This document shows, piece after piece, positions 36,006 through 48,805 of a stretch of DNA of 64,000 nucleotides. Origin of the DNA: Combretum micranthum (taxonomy: Eukaryota > Streptophyta > Magnoliopsida > Myrtales > Combretaceae). Positions within the stretch are counted from its first letter, which is position 1, and each line of letters starts with the position of its first letter. The stretch is taken from NCBI GenBank assembly GCA_024138025.1, contig JAMXBD010000430.1, positions 124,001 through 188,000 on the forward strand, read 5' to 3'. Under the pieces are notes generated by a model. It was not told the origin of the DNA and searched no databases. It was given only the letters and a program-made list of their open reading frames with translations. The position numbers and the translations under genes are program-made.

Positions 36006-38845
36006 AAGTCAAATAATAAATAATATTTTATTTATATTTTTAAAGTCTCATTACAAGGACAACTGAAATCAAAGAGGGGTTTTAATTTAATCAATTGAAC
36101 TATGATATAAAATTTACTAAAATTGCATATGGTATGCCAAAATTATGCATAGTGAAAGCCATCAATGTAATTATGTTATTTTATTAATTCAAATTTAATT
36201 TTTTTATAAATTTATACGTGATCGAATTCTAAAATATATCAACACCAAATACATATACCAAAACACAATCAAAGTATAAACACTATTGAAAGGCTTGTTA
36301 AGTTTTCCATTAATGAAAAAATTAGTTGAAATCAAATTGAAGAAATAAGTATTACATCGCAAAAGATAAAAAAAAAAAAATCATAAATTGTCAAAATGTT
36401 TAAAATGCAAACAAATTTATTTTTAGTTTTTTATCTTGCTTTTAAGGAAAAATGGTTCAAACAATCCTTCCAAAGCAACTACAAGTGAAGAAACAAGCAA
36501 AACTAATAAATTAGTTTTGCCAATAAATTGTAAATGAGTATCCCATAAACACCTAAAAATTGCATGTCCACTAGGGAAAATCCAAGTGATGCATCTTGGT
36601 CTTGGACATGAAGCAAACGGGGGTATCTAGTAGTCACTTCACCAAGTTTTCTTATTGTGAAGTCTTGGACGGTCACAACCTCTCCATTGCATCAAAAGCA
36701 TAACGTGTTGGACCAAATATTCCATATACAAAACCTAAAAGCCTAAACACCTTTGTTCTTTTGCCTCCATTAAAGTAACGCATATGCTGTTATATATTTT
36801 CCAAGAAGGGATAAATGTTTGATGACCTAAATTCTCTATCTTGAATGTATATTTATTAATAATATTCAAGTATCTAAATAAGAACTCAATACATAATTAT
36901 ATAAATAAGAAACTTTTCATGGTCATTTCGAATGCCTTACTGTCTTGGCTTTTTAAAATTCAAACCTTACTTTATGCTCCAAACCATATTGTCGTGAAGA
37001 ATGCAGTTCCTTCGTATGGAAGAAAATAATTTTAGGGAAGTGGGTTTGCTTTACCATGTAGTCTTATGCATCATGAGATGTGGGTGGGGTATCTTTGGAA
37101 CATAGATCACATGTGATATGTGGTCATCTTTCATTAGTAAATGCTTTCCACTTTAAATTGAGAATTTGATTCTATGTAACGGTAGATAGGAAGGCTGTTA
37201 TTTTGATTTTACACCCCCCAAGAGAAGGAAAAAAAAAGGGGGGGGGGGGGGGGGAAAGAGGGGGGCGCCGGGGTGGTAGGTGTGAAGCTGATGGGCGTCA
37301 AAATAAAGGAAAAGTTAAGGCATTGTATGCGATATAATAGTAGACTGGAAAAAAATAAATAAATAAACAAATTTAACCAAATCAAATTGAAAATATCCTT
37401 TTGTTATATTTGATTTGAAAATTTTGAAAGCAAATCAAATCGATAATATCTTTGTTTGTTTGATGGGATAAAGTGTAAAAGATTTGAACCAGACCAATCT
37501 AAAAGATGGGATAATATTTCAATTGTGAGTGAAAATAGAATTATCTAATCAATGGTCACACCTTATCACCAAAAGTTATTTAGAAAAAAAATGATAATGT
37601 CACGAATGGTATTTAATCTTTTAAATTAATCAATTTGATACATAAAAAATTTTGAAATTGATCAATTTGATATATAAATTTTTTTGAAATTGACCAATTT
37701 AATACCTAAAAGAATTTAAAAGAAATTAGAGTCATGAAAAGTTCTTTCAGCTATTAAATTAGTAATTTTTAAAGTTCAATGAGTTATATTCCTATTAAAT
37801 TGATAATTTTCAAAGCTCAAGTATTAAATTAATTAATTTCAAAATTTAAGCACTTAATTACGTATTTATCAAAGTTTACTTACCACTTGAAAAGGAAATA
37901 CGTGAATAAGTATAATATTAAGAAGTTTGTGAAGTACTCATCTCTCCCCCCATTAACAAGTGGTACTGGTAGCCATGTTCATGTGGTGATACTCAAGCCC
38001 TTTAAGAATTTTTTTCTTTTTAAATTTTTCTAAGATATATTTTTCTCCATATATTCAAAATCTTTTTTTTTTGGGTAATTTTCTCTTATATTATTTAATT
38101 AAGTTTATTTAATAGTATTAATTTATTATAACAATTGTGACGGACAAGTTGAAAATTGATATGTGTCTTTTGGTTAACATTGATAGGAAGTGATGATATA
38201 ACGGTATATAAAAAAATCAAAAGGTACGCAAAAGGGAAAAAAAAATAGAGTATAAAATTTAGCCAACGTAAATTTTGGTTTTCCATATCTTAGAACTAAA
38301 AAGATTAAGGAAATTTGGAAGAATTCAAATCCTTAAAATTAACCTAAAAAATAAAAGTATTCACTCAAAAAACGGGGAGAATGCAAGGGAAAATAATTAC
38401 TTTTTTTAAAAGTAAAAATTATTATAATTATTGCAACTTTTAAAAATTATTAAAAGTATACCCATCATAAGTATCACCTTTTAAAAAATATATATTATAT
38501 AATAGGACTATTTAGTGTTTAGGTTTTCAAATTTTTTCAAAAGGCAACTTTTCATTTGTTCCATCCCTTCACTTTTATTTATTTATTTATAATATATACC
38601 ACTAATTCTTTCTTTGCATTTTTTTTCTAATTTTATTCATTCATATTTTTCCATCCTAATTTTTTCGATCTTCCCAGGATGATGTAAATGTAAGGAAAGG
38701 TCTATTTACATAACGGATAAATAAGTCAGATTTGTTTTTAACTTATTTATAAATATGTCTAAATTGAGATCTAGCATCTAACATGGTTAAGGATAAACGG
38801 TTGTTGTCCCAAAATTGATATCTCAATAATTTGTCCCCCGAATCA
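36006..38845. other. AT-rich gene-free DNA including a G17 tract
   Basis: No gene was seen. At 37238-37254 there is an uninterrupted run of 17 G, followed by further G-runs to about 37280. Around 37600-37870 short phrases such as AATTGATCAATTTGATA repeat in diverged form. The rest is low-complexity. Confidence 0.5.
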
Positions 38846-39909
38846 AGCCGGTGCACAACTACTTGAGTTTGTTTTGAGAATAGTCCAATCAAATTCGAAC
38901 TTTAGCTATTTGAATAGTTTGTTTAGTCGAACTCAAACTTCATATATTTAGCTCGATTAGCTCACGAACTTAATCGTACTCGAGTCGAGTATAACTGTTG
39001 TAGATGTACAAATCTGATTACAAAGGCCTTGAGCCTAATTATTATTTGGATCTAACTCTTTGGGCTAATGTGACAGGGCTTAAAGAGTTAGGCCCAATCC
39101 AATTGGGATGATTATGGGAGTTTTGGCATGGAAGGCTTGGAGTAGGGTCCGTTGGAATTGGCCTGCCCAATTCCAACCTTTCTCAAGTTGGCTCACACAC
39201 ATTGTAAATGAATGCTTTGATGGGTCTGGGTCCATAAGGGAGCCCATATTCATATCCATAATGAAGGGACTCATCCTAGTCGTTGGTCGTCGATCTCATC
39301 TGACGGACGACATCGACGGCCAAATCCTCTATAAATACCTTAGTCCTTACCTCATTTGGACAAGGTGAAATCTTGGACGAACGCCGTCGTGCTGCCGGAT
39401 TTCCGTATTGGTGAATCAATTACTCGACTCACTCAAGAACGCACACGATATTCGTGGTACTTAGTGAAGTTAATGCTCAATAGCTCCCTCGCCTGTCACA
39501 CGTGTGTTAGAGCCTATTGAGATTGCCTGCTCCTCCTCCCTACACGATACTCTCTTGATCATCCTATCACGTGTTGTTTCCCTAAGTCACGCGTAGCGCG
39601 ATAGTCACGCGACACGCACGTGATCGTTGCATCCGGATTCATACCCACACAACTGTTAAGCAAATTTAAATCAAGTTTAGGTATTAATATTGTTTTAATT
39701 AGAATTTAAAATATAATTTTTACTAAATTGAGCCAAACAAGCTAATTGAGTTGAACTCGAGATTATATAGTATTATTTTGAGTCAAACTTGAGCTAAAAA
39801 TCTTAAGCTCGATCAAACTTGAACCGAGTTCGAGATATGAAATCTCGAGTTGAACTCGAATTCGAGTTTAGCACTATACCGTCTCAGTTCAACTCATTTG
39901 CAACCTTAG
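38846..39909. mobile_element. hAT-like MITE carrying a solo LTR insertion
   Basis: The flanks of the LTR at 38999-39651 join into one element of about 410 bp, rich in TCGAACTCGA-type phrases, that matches the MITE at 54248-54669 in the same orientation. Its right end (CTCATTTGCAACCTTAG) is the counterpart of that copy's terminus; the left end is damaged. Its own target duplication is not readable. Confidence 0.65.
38999..39651 (+). mobile_element. Solo LTR, 653 bp, with 5-bp target duplication
   Basis: It begins TGTAGATGTACA and ends ACCCACACA, and is flanked on both sides by ACTGT (38994-38998 and 39652-39656). A TATA box (CTATAAATACC) lies near 39330, about where transcription would start in an LTR. 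No internal retrotransposon sequence remains, so it is the product of recombination between two LTRs. It sits inside a MITE, which gives the order of the two insertions. Confidence 0.85.
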
Positions 39910-40065
39910 TCCTTACCATTTATAATATAACATCTCAGCAAATTACATAACCTATTGTAGGTATTGCTCACTAAAAACATTTAAATGTTTAATCACGATT
40001 GACTGAGACAATAATAAGATAGAAAAATCAATACAACATATATTCAGTCTATCACTAATAGACTA

Positions 40066-40912
40066 GTAACCCCATTTAGTATGCTTTTGATAATTGTGTA
40101 TCTTTCTTGCACTTTTTTTTTTTAATTATGAATTTTTGGGAATGTTATTTTATTATTAGCATTAACGGTTTAACTTGGAACTTGGGCCATCTACACCAAG
40201 CCTTAACATACTAATGGACTATGCCGCCCCACTAGGCTTAGAATTTAACGACAAACTCTACAATACGCACGTGGTCTTACACTAGCAATCTTGACATTCC
40301 CTCGGGCCTTCTCCACTTTGCTCACCACTCAGCATAAGTAGCTCAGTTGAACTAGGCCTCTAGTAGTGGAGTAGTGAGCCTATCCCACATCCTCCATAAC
40401 TACTGCCAACCACCCACTCACCTAATAGCTCATAATGTCTGCAACCGGTAGGATAGCAACCTATAAATACCTAACTACTTCTCATGAGAATGGTAATGTT
40501 GTACTCAATTATTTATTCTTATTGAAGTTACAAGTTTATCATAACTACTTCTGACTTAAGCATCGAAGTAGTCATGCCAAGCTCATATCCAGTGCGTCAC
40601 TAACTGGGTTTCTGTTTTACAAGCCTCATTCTCTACACATCGATCCAAGCCCAAATCACTTAGATCCAATCTCTACCGGATTTGAGAAAGCGACAATTAA
40701 AAAATTTTATTTTAAAGTGGTAATTTAGTAGTATCCATTTTATTTATATAATCCCATGGTTTATCATACAAATGATGAACATATCTAGAAATCTAGCATG
40801 CGCCATGCAGTATCATTGCTGGACCAATAATCCCATTTGGTACACTCATGATAATCGTGTGTCTTTCTTATACCTTTTTAATTTTACAATTTTAGAAATG
40901 TTTTTATTATTA
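40066..40912 (+). repeat. LTR-like segment between diverged 85-bp direct repeats
   Basis: A phrase like CCCATTTGGTACACTCATGA, followed by GTGTCTTTCTT, occurs at about 40075 and 40842. Between them, 40186-40690 has a GC-richer composition, a TATA box (CCTATAAATACC near 40460) and the phrase CTGACTTAAGCATCGAAG, a signature I associate with Ty3-type LTR leaders. This may be a solo LTR whose insertion brought or duplicated flanking DNA, but the exact ends are unclear. Confidence 0.4.
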
Positions 40913-42364
40913 TTTTTTTCCTATAATAGAAATGTCAATTTAAAGTAAGGAAGCACCCTTTTTACTTAAAGAATCCTATAGTTTTTTCCTATATGATGGT
41001 TAATTTTTTATATTTTGAGTTTCATTTATATTTTCCTTTTTATTGTAATATATATATTTCTTTTAATCGGTTTATTTATATTGTAAGATATATATTTAAA
41101 GGGTTTTTTTACATACTTTTTTAATTAAATAATCCTTCTTTCCGCTTACTTAGCTTTTTAATGTTATCGAAATATTAAAAAGAAAAAAGACAAAGAAATG
41201 AGAAAACCATATTTAAGGATATATCTATTGAACTGAAAGGTTTATATTAAATGTTGATAAAACAAAATACTGTACAATTGAACAAGTTTAATGGAAAAGT
41301 AATATTTAATTGGCTTATAACATGATTATCATGAAACTAAATTCGAAATAAGCACAATATACCCATCGTGTGATTTATAAATTTGTGGGTGTGTATAAGG
41401 CTTTCTTGGATTTATTTTTTCTTTGATCTACCTTTTTGCAAAATGCTTGTTGCGCTGCATTTTGCATCTAAACATCAAGTTATGCAGCCTGAACACTAGC
41501 ATGATCAAAAGTCACCAATCATGATTTAAAGAGGGGCATCTGGATGCCAACATAAATAGTAGCTACTTATCTCTTAATGGTGGCCTAAAATCTGAATACC
41601 AAGACATGAAGTCTAGAAGACAATAGTGCTAGCTCCTATTTTATATTCTCTATTTACAAGATTGGAGTCCTAACCCTTTAAAAACCAAGTGTCCAAACTA
41701 TATTGAGCATGGTATTTGGACGTTAAGGGCAAAAATAGCCATTTGACAATATTAAATGCAAAGGTAAAAGAGTAACAATTTAGAAAACCCATAATTTTCA
41801 AGAGTTTATAAATAGTACAATTTTTAGCATGTTTTAATATCTTTGTTACTTTCTAACAAAACAAATCGTACTCATTAAATTTGTCTCTTGTTCATTAGAT
41901 TTGTAAATCAAAATCTGAAAGACTTAGAGTAGTGCTATTGAGAGTGTTATTTGCAATATCACTGAAAGGCAAATTGTGAGAAACTCGTATTGTTTCTTAT
42001 GAGTAGAATTGATAAAGAGCGGGTGAGTCCTTGAATGGAGACATTACATAAGCTCATAGAGATGAAGGAGTTGTTCCAACTCCATGTTAAGTCAAACTTG
42101 AATTCTCTTTCCCTTTTCTCTATTTATTTTTTAACACTTTATTTATTGCGTATTTATGTTGTTTAATCATTAAATTTGGTACTTTGGAATTAAATAAAAA
42201 AGTAGATAAAATTGATCATAAACTCAATTCACCTCACTATGGAGTTTAACCTCACGTAATCTTAATATTCAACATTGTTTCTGTTCCATTTTATCTAAAT
42301 CGATATCTTTTTCTGCATAAATTCTTTCATAATTTTTCTTAAATAACTAACAAATTGATTCTGG
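40913..42364. other. AT-rich gene-free DNA
   Basis: I saw no gene, RNA or defined repeat. T-rich runs occur at 40980-41150. Confidence 0.4.
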
Positions 42365-42889
42365 TAGGGTTATAAACGAGTCGAACCAAGCTGAACTTTG
42401 AAAACTCAGTCTCGACTGGTTTAAAAGTTAGCGAGTTTAAGCTTGAGCTGAACTTTTTATTAAGCCTAAATTTTAGGTTCAAATTCGGTTCGTTTAGCTA
42501 AACAAGCTTTGTTTTGAGCTTGAGTCAAGCTAACTTTTTTTTTTTATCAAGCCTACTAAACTGTTATCGAATTTGAAATTTAAGCCTGAGCTTGACTCGT
42601 TTAAATAGTCTGTCTTTTACTTTTTTTTTTTCAAACCTAAAGATAAAAAATATAAAGGTTGCTAAATATATACACATATAAACTAAATAGAAATTAGTTT
42701 TTATTGTTTTAATTACATATTTATATATGAGATATTACAAATACAAAACCCATAAATATACTAACAAGCTTGTTAACAAGCCTGTTCGTCAGCTGGCTTG
42801 CGAGTTTGAATCGAAACTTGAACTCAGCTCAGGTCATTGACTGATTGACTTCAAGAGCCAAGCCATAGCTCGATTCGTTTATAGCTCTA
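42365..42889. mobile_element. hAT-like MITE, about 525 bp
   Basis: The ends are inverted repeats: TAGGGTTATAAACGAGTCGA on the left and, read inward, TAGAGCTATAAACGAATCGA on the right. The subterminal parts are rich in AGCTTGAGCT/CGAACTCG phrases. A shorter relative lies at 58567-58876. The flanking 8-mers no longer match, so the target duplication is decayed. Confidence 0.65.
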
Positions 42890-45812
42890 GATATCAATAC
42901 TAGCATTATGTAATCAACCCATGATTACATGTAAAGCAGTCATGGTATAGAAATTAAATTATTTAATTTCTTACAATTATTTAGGTTTTACTTTTATCAT
43001 GATTTCTATGGCAAAATATTTTGTTATACTTGAGAGTTAAAAGGTTTTAGCTTAAATTTTATGGAGACTTTTATTCCTTTTTAAGCTTTTCGGTGCACTC
43101 ATAATTATTATGACTTATTTTGATTTTTTTCAAGGATAAAACGATTTGATCTGAATATGAAACATGTTCAATAAAGGGATTAAATTATCATGTTAAGCTG
43201 TTACACACGATAGGATTTTCTAAAATACAATTTTGTTAGACTTAGATGGTGGATACCAAATACAATTTTTAACTCAAAGTGCTACTTAATTGTAAAACTC
43301 CAATTGATAATATATAAGAGTTGAGTAGTTACACAATGGGTAGGATGGATAAGGAGTGAACAATTGCAAAATGGGTAAGATATGGGTCTTGCTTGTGTTA
43401 AACTAATGAGTTCAATTTGGATTTTGATAAGGAAATGGATTACATAATTATCTATTTGATTAGAATAACCTACTCTTAATTAGTAATATATATACATATA
43501 TATGTGTGTGAGTTTAGATAGTTGAATTTGTGCATGATGCATCTTATGTTCGTATATATGATGTGTTGAGCCATTATGTGCAATATATATGTGTTTTGAT
43601 TTGTGCTTGTCCATTGCAGCTTGATACAAACGAGTTTTAAGCCTTTATTTCTTTAGAATTTGCTAAAGCTCAAAACATAAAAGTTGTAGAGCTTTCTTTA
43701 AGTTTTCCATAGCATCTTGAATCACCTCAATCGAAGTCCAAATGAGAGAGATATAACCAAAATATAAAAAAAAGTATAGAATTATACCAATAGGTGAGGA
43801 CCTATATGCAAAGGTCTGGACCTTTTGATGATCGAAACGTTCAGACAGCCTAGAAGTTCAGACCATTGTCGAGACCTTTATGACAGCCCACTACAAGATG
43901 TTGAAAAGGTTTGAATCATTGCATAAAGGTCCAAGCCATAGAACTGTTGCAACTTTTCAACTAACCATTGGATATTCAATTGCATTTAAATCTTGTAAAC
44001 ACTCTCTCAAAGGTTGTATTATGAATTGTGTAATTTTGTGTAAGTAGAAAAGAAGTGTAGTGTCATTAGTTCTTAAGCTTGCTATTTCTTGTAAGGCCTA
44101 CACTTAAGTTCGTGAATGATTGGTTGTAGAATCTTGCATTGTGCCTAATTACTTAAGAGCTTGTCATAAAGGCACAACTCAAGTGTGTTGTTGTGGTGTA
44201 ACTCCTCTAGAAGCATTGGTTGTTGAATTGAATAAAAGTATGTGAAATCCTCCTTAAATGAAGTATTGTTTGTGAACTATGGAAACTAGGGGTATAACAA
44301 ATTCCATGTTAAATACCGATGCAATCTTCTCTAACCATTATCCTTTATTTACTGCGCTTCATCGTTGTTGTTTAATTTTTTATTTTCATAATTAAGGATT
44401 AAGTTCTTGAAAAGACAATAATTAATGTATGATTCACATTGCTTAGGTGTTAGTTTTTATCGCTTATATCATATCCCATAGTTGTAGGTTCTTAAAATTT
44501 AGATCTTATTAATTAACAACGAGTTTTCTAATGCCAGTTCAACCTCATTGGACCAAAGGTCAACCTATTAGGGTCGATGACCGACCCCCATAAAGTCTCA
44601 TAGAAGTTATAAGAAAGCAAAAGAACCCTCAAACTTAACTTTAATTTGACTTAACTCAATCGTTTAGTCTTCTACAATTTAACAAAGATAACCTGCCCAT
44701 CATTTCTAGTACATCCTTGAATATCTTGGTACAAGCCTTAGTGAGGAGTTATCTCCCCCTAAATTCTTGAGGACGATTCTCTCACCAAAGATAATCATCC
44801 ACTATAATCGCTTAACCTCTCCTTTATAAATAACCCCTAAATGGTCTGAATAAAATCCATCTAAACTTTCTTAGCACTCAGTCTATTACTTTACACTCTT
44901 ATACTCATTACTAACTTAAAGCATTAAAATGACCATATCAGGTAATACCCTAACCTGCTAAAGTATCCTTATTTGTAAGTTTCCTAAGAGAAGTTCAAGA
45001 CAATCTCAACTTATTTCTCTACTAACTCTCTACCAACAAATTTAGGAAAATCATAGCAATAGCTCACTTTATGTACCTTGAAAATAACTTGAAATTTTTA
45101 CCTCATTTTGTTTATTCTATATAAGTTATTTAGTGGATCCTATAAGCTTTTTTTCTATTACATGTTTACAATTTTGAAAGTCTGGATTTATTAATATTTG
45201 CACAATAGCTCAAAAAGAGTAAAATTTATACAAGATTTAGTAAGTATTTGCAAATGTATAATTTGACCTTAATAAAAGATAAATTTTCACATTCAGTTTT
45301 ACACTTATATTTACATATACATTCTATTATACCAATAGTACGTCTAATTGTTTAACATTGCTTGGAATTATAAGGTACTATTTGTCATTCTTTGAGATTA
45401 TTAATATATTTATTTCTTTTGCAAAATATAAAATTGGCAATATAATTATACTTCATTATCATTATTTAATGTAATTGAGAAAGTTATATGGAAGGCATGA
45501 ATGTTTGGGGTTAAGTTCAACATTTGTAAAAGTTAAAAAAAAAAGCATTAATGTTTAAGTTAATGAGTCAATTAAGGAATGGTCAAGTAAATATGACTTA
45601 CTCCGTTTGTTTTCCCTAGTCAAATGTTAAGTGCAATAAATAAATAAATTACATTTTTATTTCTTTTCTTTCTAACAAAAACCCGATCCGTTCCTCAATT
45701 AAAACACTAATCAAATAGAATCAAAGACTAGAACACATGTCACAGTAATCCCAAAACCCTAATATAGGATGTTTGATTAAAAAAAAATGTCTTGCCTTTC
45801 GAAATACACTCA
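42890..45812. other. Gene-free DNA with LTR-like tract at about 43800-44330
   Basis: From 43800 to 44330 the sequence is less AT-rich and holds imperfect inverted phrases (AAAGGTCTGGACC, GTTCAGACC, AAGGTCCAAGCC), which resembles the LTR of a Ty1/copia-type element; the borders were not found. The flanks are AT-rich and I saw no coding sequence. Confidence 0.3.
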
Positions 45813-46235
45813 TGGCTTATTCACTTTGCTGAATGGAATAAATGGGGAATGGAATTACAATTCAGGAGGAATGGAATTACAATTCAAAGAGAATGTAATA
45901 GAGTTATAATGGCTATTACAATATTCACTTGGTATAAAAAGTAAAACAAATAATTATTAGAGTAAAAGGTAAAATATCTATAATGCCTCATGTATTTATT
46001 ATAAAGAGATGATAATTGTATATGTGTTATTTTCAATATATGGATATTTATGACAAAATTAAAAAATAGACCATTAAATGCCAATTCATGGGATGAAGAC
46101 ATTGATTGCTATTCATTATTTTACGTAATAACAATTCATTATGAATTGTTATTCCTTTCAAGTGAATATTGTAATATCAACTTTACGTCGAATGATGAAG
46201 GAATGAATAGCTATTCATGTCAAGTGAACGAACTG
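45813..46235. mobile_element. PIF/Harbinger-type MITE, about 423 bp
   Basis: The right end (GTGAACGAACTG, then TTA) and left end (TCA, then TGGCTTATTCAC) are imperfect inverted repeats related to the MITEs at 20705-21006 and 56231-56531. The left flank TCA differs by one base from the expected TTA. A part copy is at 23199-23330. Confidence 0.6.
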
Positions 46236-46466
46236 TTAGTATATTCCCTTACCAAAGCTCTTTGAAAGAAAGGAATACACTCATAGAGACATTACTCTTC
46301 ATTTTAAAACCTTCACTTTGAGAAATCTTGATGGTTTTTTCTTTTTTATATGCTTCCATCAGACTGTTAGGAGCTCATTTCGATGTCCATGTGAGGTTTG
46401 ATGTTTTTTTTTTTCTTTCTAACTAGTGTCTATCATGCCGTTATAGGCTCTTTACGTTTATGGTGC

Positions 46467-47186
46467 TAGACATCTTCACGGTTCTGGAACCGAACTGAAC
46501 TAAAATAAGAATCACCGGTTCCGGGTCATGAAATTGAAGAACCGAAACCGTCTCCCATGGTTTCGATCTGGTTTCATGAAACCATCGGTTTCCGGTTTCG
46601 GTTTTGAAACCATGAAACAGTCTTTTTAAAAAAAATAAAAAAAAAATTTAAAATCCAAATAATTATTGGATCTAAAAGTATTAAATTACTTTACTAAAAT
46701 TTTTAAAAATTTATTTAGAATGCACATTTATATGTATACAAATACATTCAGTATCAATGATAGTTAGTATTATGATATTGTAAAATACTTTAGAAGATAA
46801 AAGGAAAATTCAATGCAAAAAATAGTCTTAGATTATTAAGAAAATGAATTTTGTTTTTAGGAGAAATTTATATAAACTAATTATATATGATTTTAAGCTA
46901 TGTTTATTTGTGTTGTTGATAATAACATATTAAATATTGTAAATAAGTAATAAATTTTACTATTTATATGAAGTAATTTAAATATTAATAATTATATATT
47001 TAACATTACTTTATATTTTTTCAATGAAACCGGATAGAACCACCGGTTCTACCAGTTCTAGATCAAAAAACCATCTAGAACAGTGAAATCGATGATTTCA
47101 TAGCCGGTTTTGGAACCGACTGATCGATCTAGTTCTAGTTCTAGAACCGCTTATGATGGTTCTGATTTGGTTCAAACCTATGTCTA
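46467..47186. mobile_element. Non-autonomous hAT element, 720 bp, 8-bp target duplication
   Basis: It is flanked by perfect TATGGTGC at 46459-46466 and 47187-47194. The ends are TAGACATCTTCAC and, read inward from the right, TAGACATAGG. Both subterminal regions carry repeated ACCGGTTC/GAACCGG phrases around an AT-rich centre without coding sequence. The shared TAGACAT start links it to 53114-53618. Confidence 0.85.
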
Positions 47187-47194
47187 TATGGTGC

Positions 47195-48805
47195 TATCTT
47201 GCAACCGAACAATTTATTTGCGGTTATTGTAAGTTATTAAAAAGCCACTTGAAGTTTTATGCTATAAAGGAGTATAATACTTGCATATTTTGAGGCTTCC
47301 TATGAATCAGCTGGCATTGCTATACCTTCTTATGTTTTGTATTGCTTGTTCACATGACAAATGCCATGAATTGTGCGCTAACAATGGTAAACATAATCAA
47401 ATATTTGTCTTTCCATTTTCCGGTCAGTACAACATTGATTCTTTCTCTTGCCCAACCAGCATCAAAAATTGAGTTAACTTTCATTTATTTTCAAACACTT
47501 GCTAGAACGGTCGTTTTTTGATAAGGAAGGAAAATTTTTTTTTTTTGACACATGGCATTTAATGGGGAAAAAACAACTGAAGTAAGTTTGGCTCGAGAAC
47601 TCAAATGTTTGTGCTTTTTTTAAGCTTTGTAAATGTTAATGTGTTAAATGAATTTAAACTTAAATGTTTATGTATAAAATATAATTTTTCCTATGATAAA
47701 TTTTACAAGTGGCACAAATTACTTTAAAATCCACATAGATATACTTGAGAGAAAATTATATATTTCGTCATTAATTTTGATATGATTAATTTTATCACTA
47801 TTTAATTATTCATATCATATACAATTATAATGAATTACTAAAATAATTAATATTTAATATTCATATTTATTTTAACGATTAGATAGTTAAGTGACGGTTT
47901 ATCGAAGCAATCGTGAAAGCTTTCATACTCGGAGATAAGTATGTATATAAAATAAATATACTAACGATAATCTAGTATATGGGAGCAAATTTCCAAAAAC
48001 TATATTTAAGCTATTTTTTTACTTACAATTATATTTAGAACCCACTCGTAGAAAGTAAAAAAAAAAAGAAGGTTGCATTGCCGACTCAAAAATAAATTTA
48101 AATTTAGAAGAAGGTATCCAAGTCGCTCAAGACTCGCTAGTCGGTGTGAATGCCTTTCGATTAGTGTCATTATAATTAAATACATAAAAGGGGATAAGAA
48201 CCGCGTTTGGGTACTCACAAATTCAAAAATCGACTACCAGCCGTACAATATTCTCCACGTCTCAACGGTCATAATCAACAGCAGATTCGTCAATCCACTA
48301 TTTCAAAACAACAAACCTGTCCAGTCCAGACTCTGTATTATTGAAAATGACAATTCATACACGTACCCAAATACCCGTGTCGCCGTGGGTCCATACTAAA
48401 CTAATTTCGGTATTATATTTTTATTATTTTTAAATAAATATTTATTAAAAAATAAATAAAAATAAAAAATTAATAAATTTATTTATAAATATAAATATAA
48501 TACAAATACAACGATAAGAATAAAAATCAAATAATCCAACTTAACCGGTTAGTCTTTTTTCAAACTCGGTAACACTACTCTACAGAGCTTAGCTCGTATT
48601 GTATAATGCAACGTCCAGTGGCTTCCAGTTTAGGGATATGTGCAACATTATTCACTTTTTTTTCACCAAATGCTTTATGCCCACCGAAAGTGTTCTATTT
48701 ACATCTGTTGCCCCTTGTTCTCTTGCTTTATATTCCACGGATGCCCCAGCTTTTTTAATGGTTTTCTGGATTTCTGATACACCCAACAAAGCAACCTAGA
48801 TAATT
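47195..48805. promoter_or_regulatory. Spacer and upstream region of the glucanase gene
   Basis: No other gene is supported; a 108-codon open frame at 48073-48399 has no family features. The promoter of the gene starting at 48806 must lie here. A TATA-like GCTTTATATTCC is at about 48724-48735, closer to the ATG than usual, so I do not rely on it. Confidence 0.4.

Noticed and set aside
48073..48399. 108-codon open frame upstream of the glucanase
   Set aside because: It has no recognisable motifs and an unusual composition, and lies in the promoter region; chance is the better explanation.
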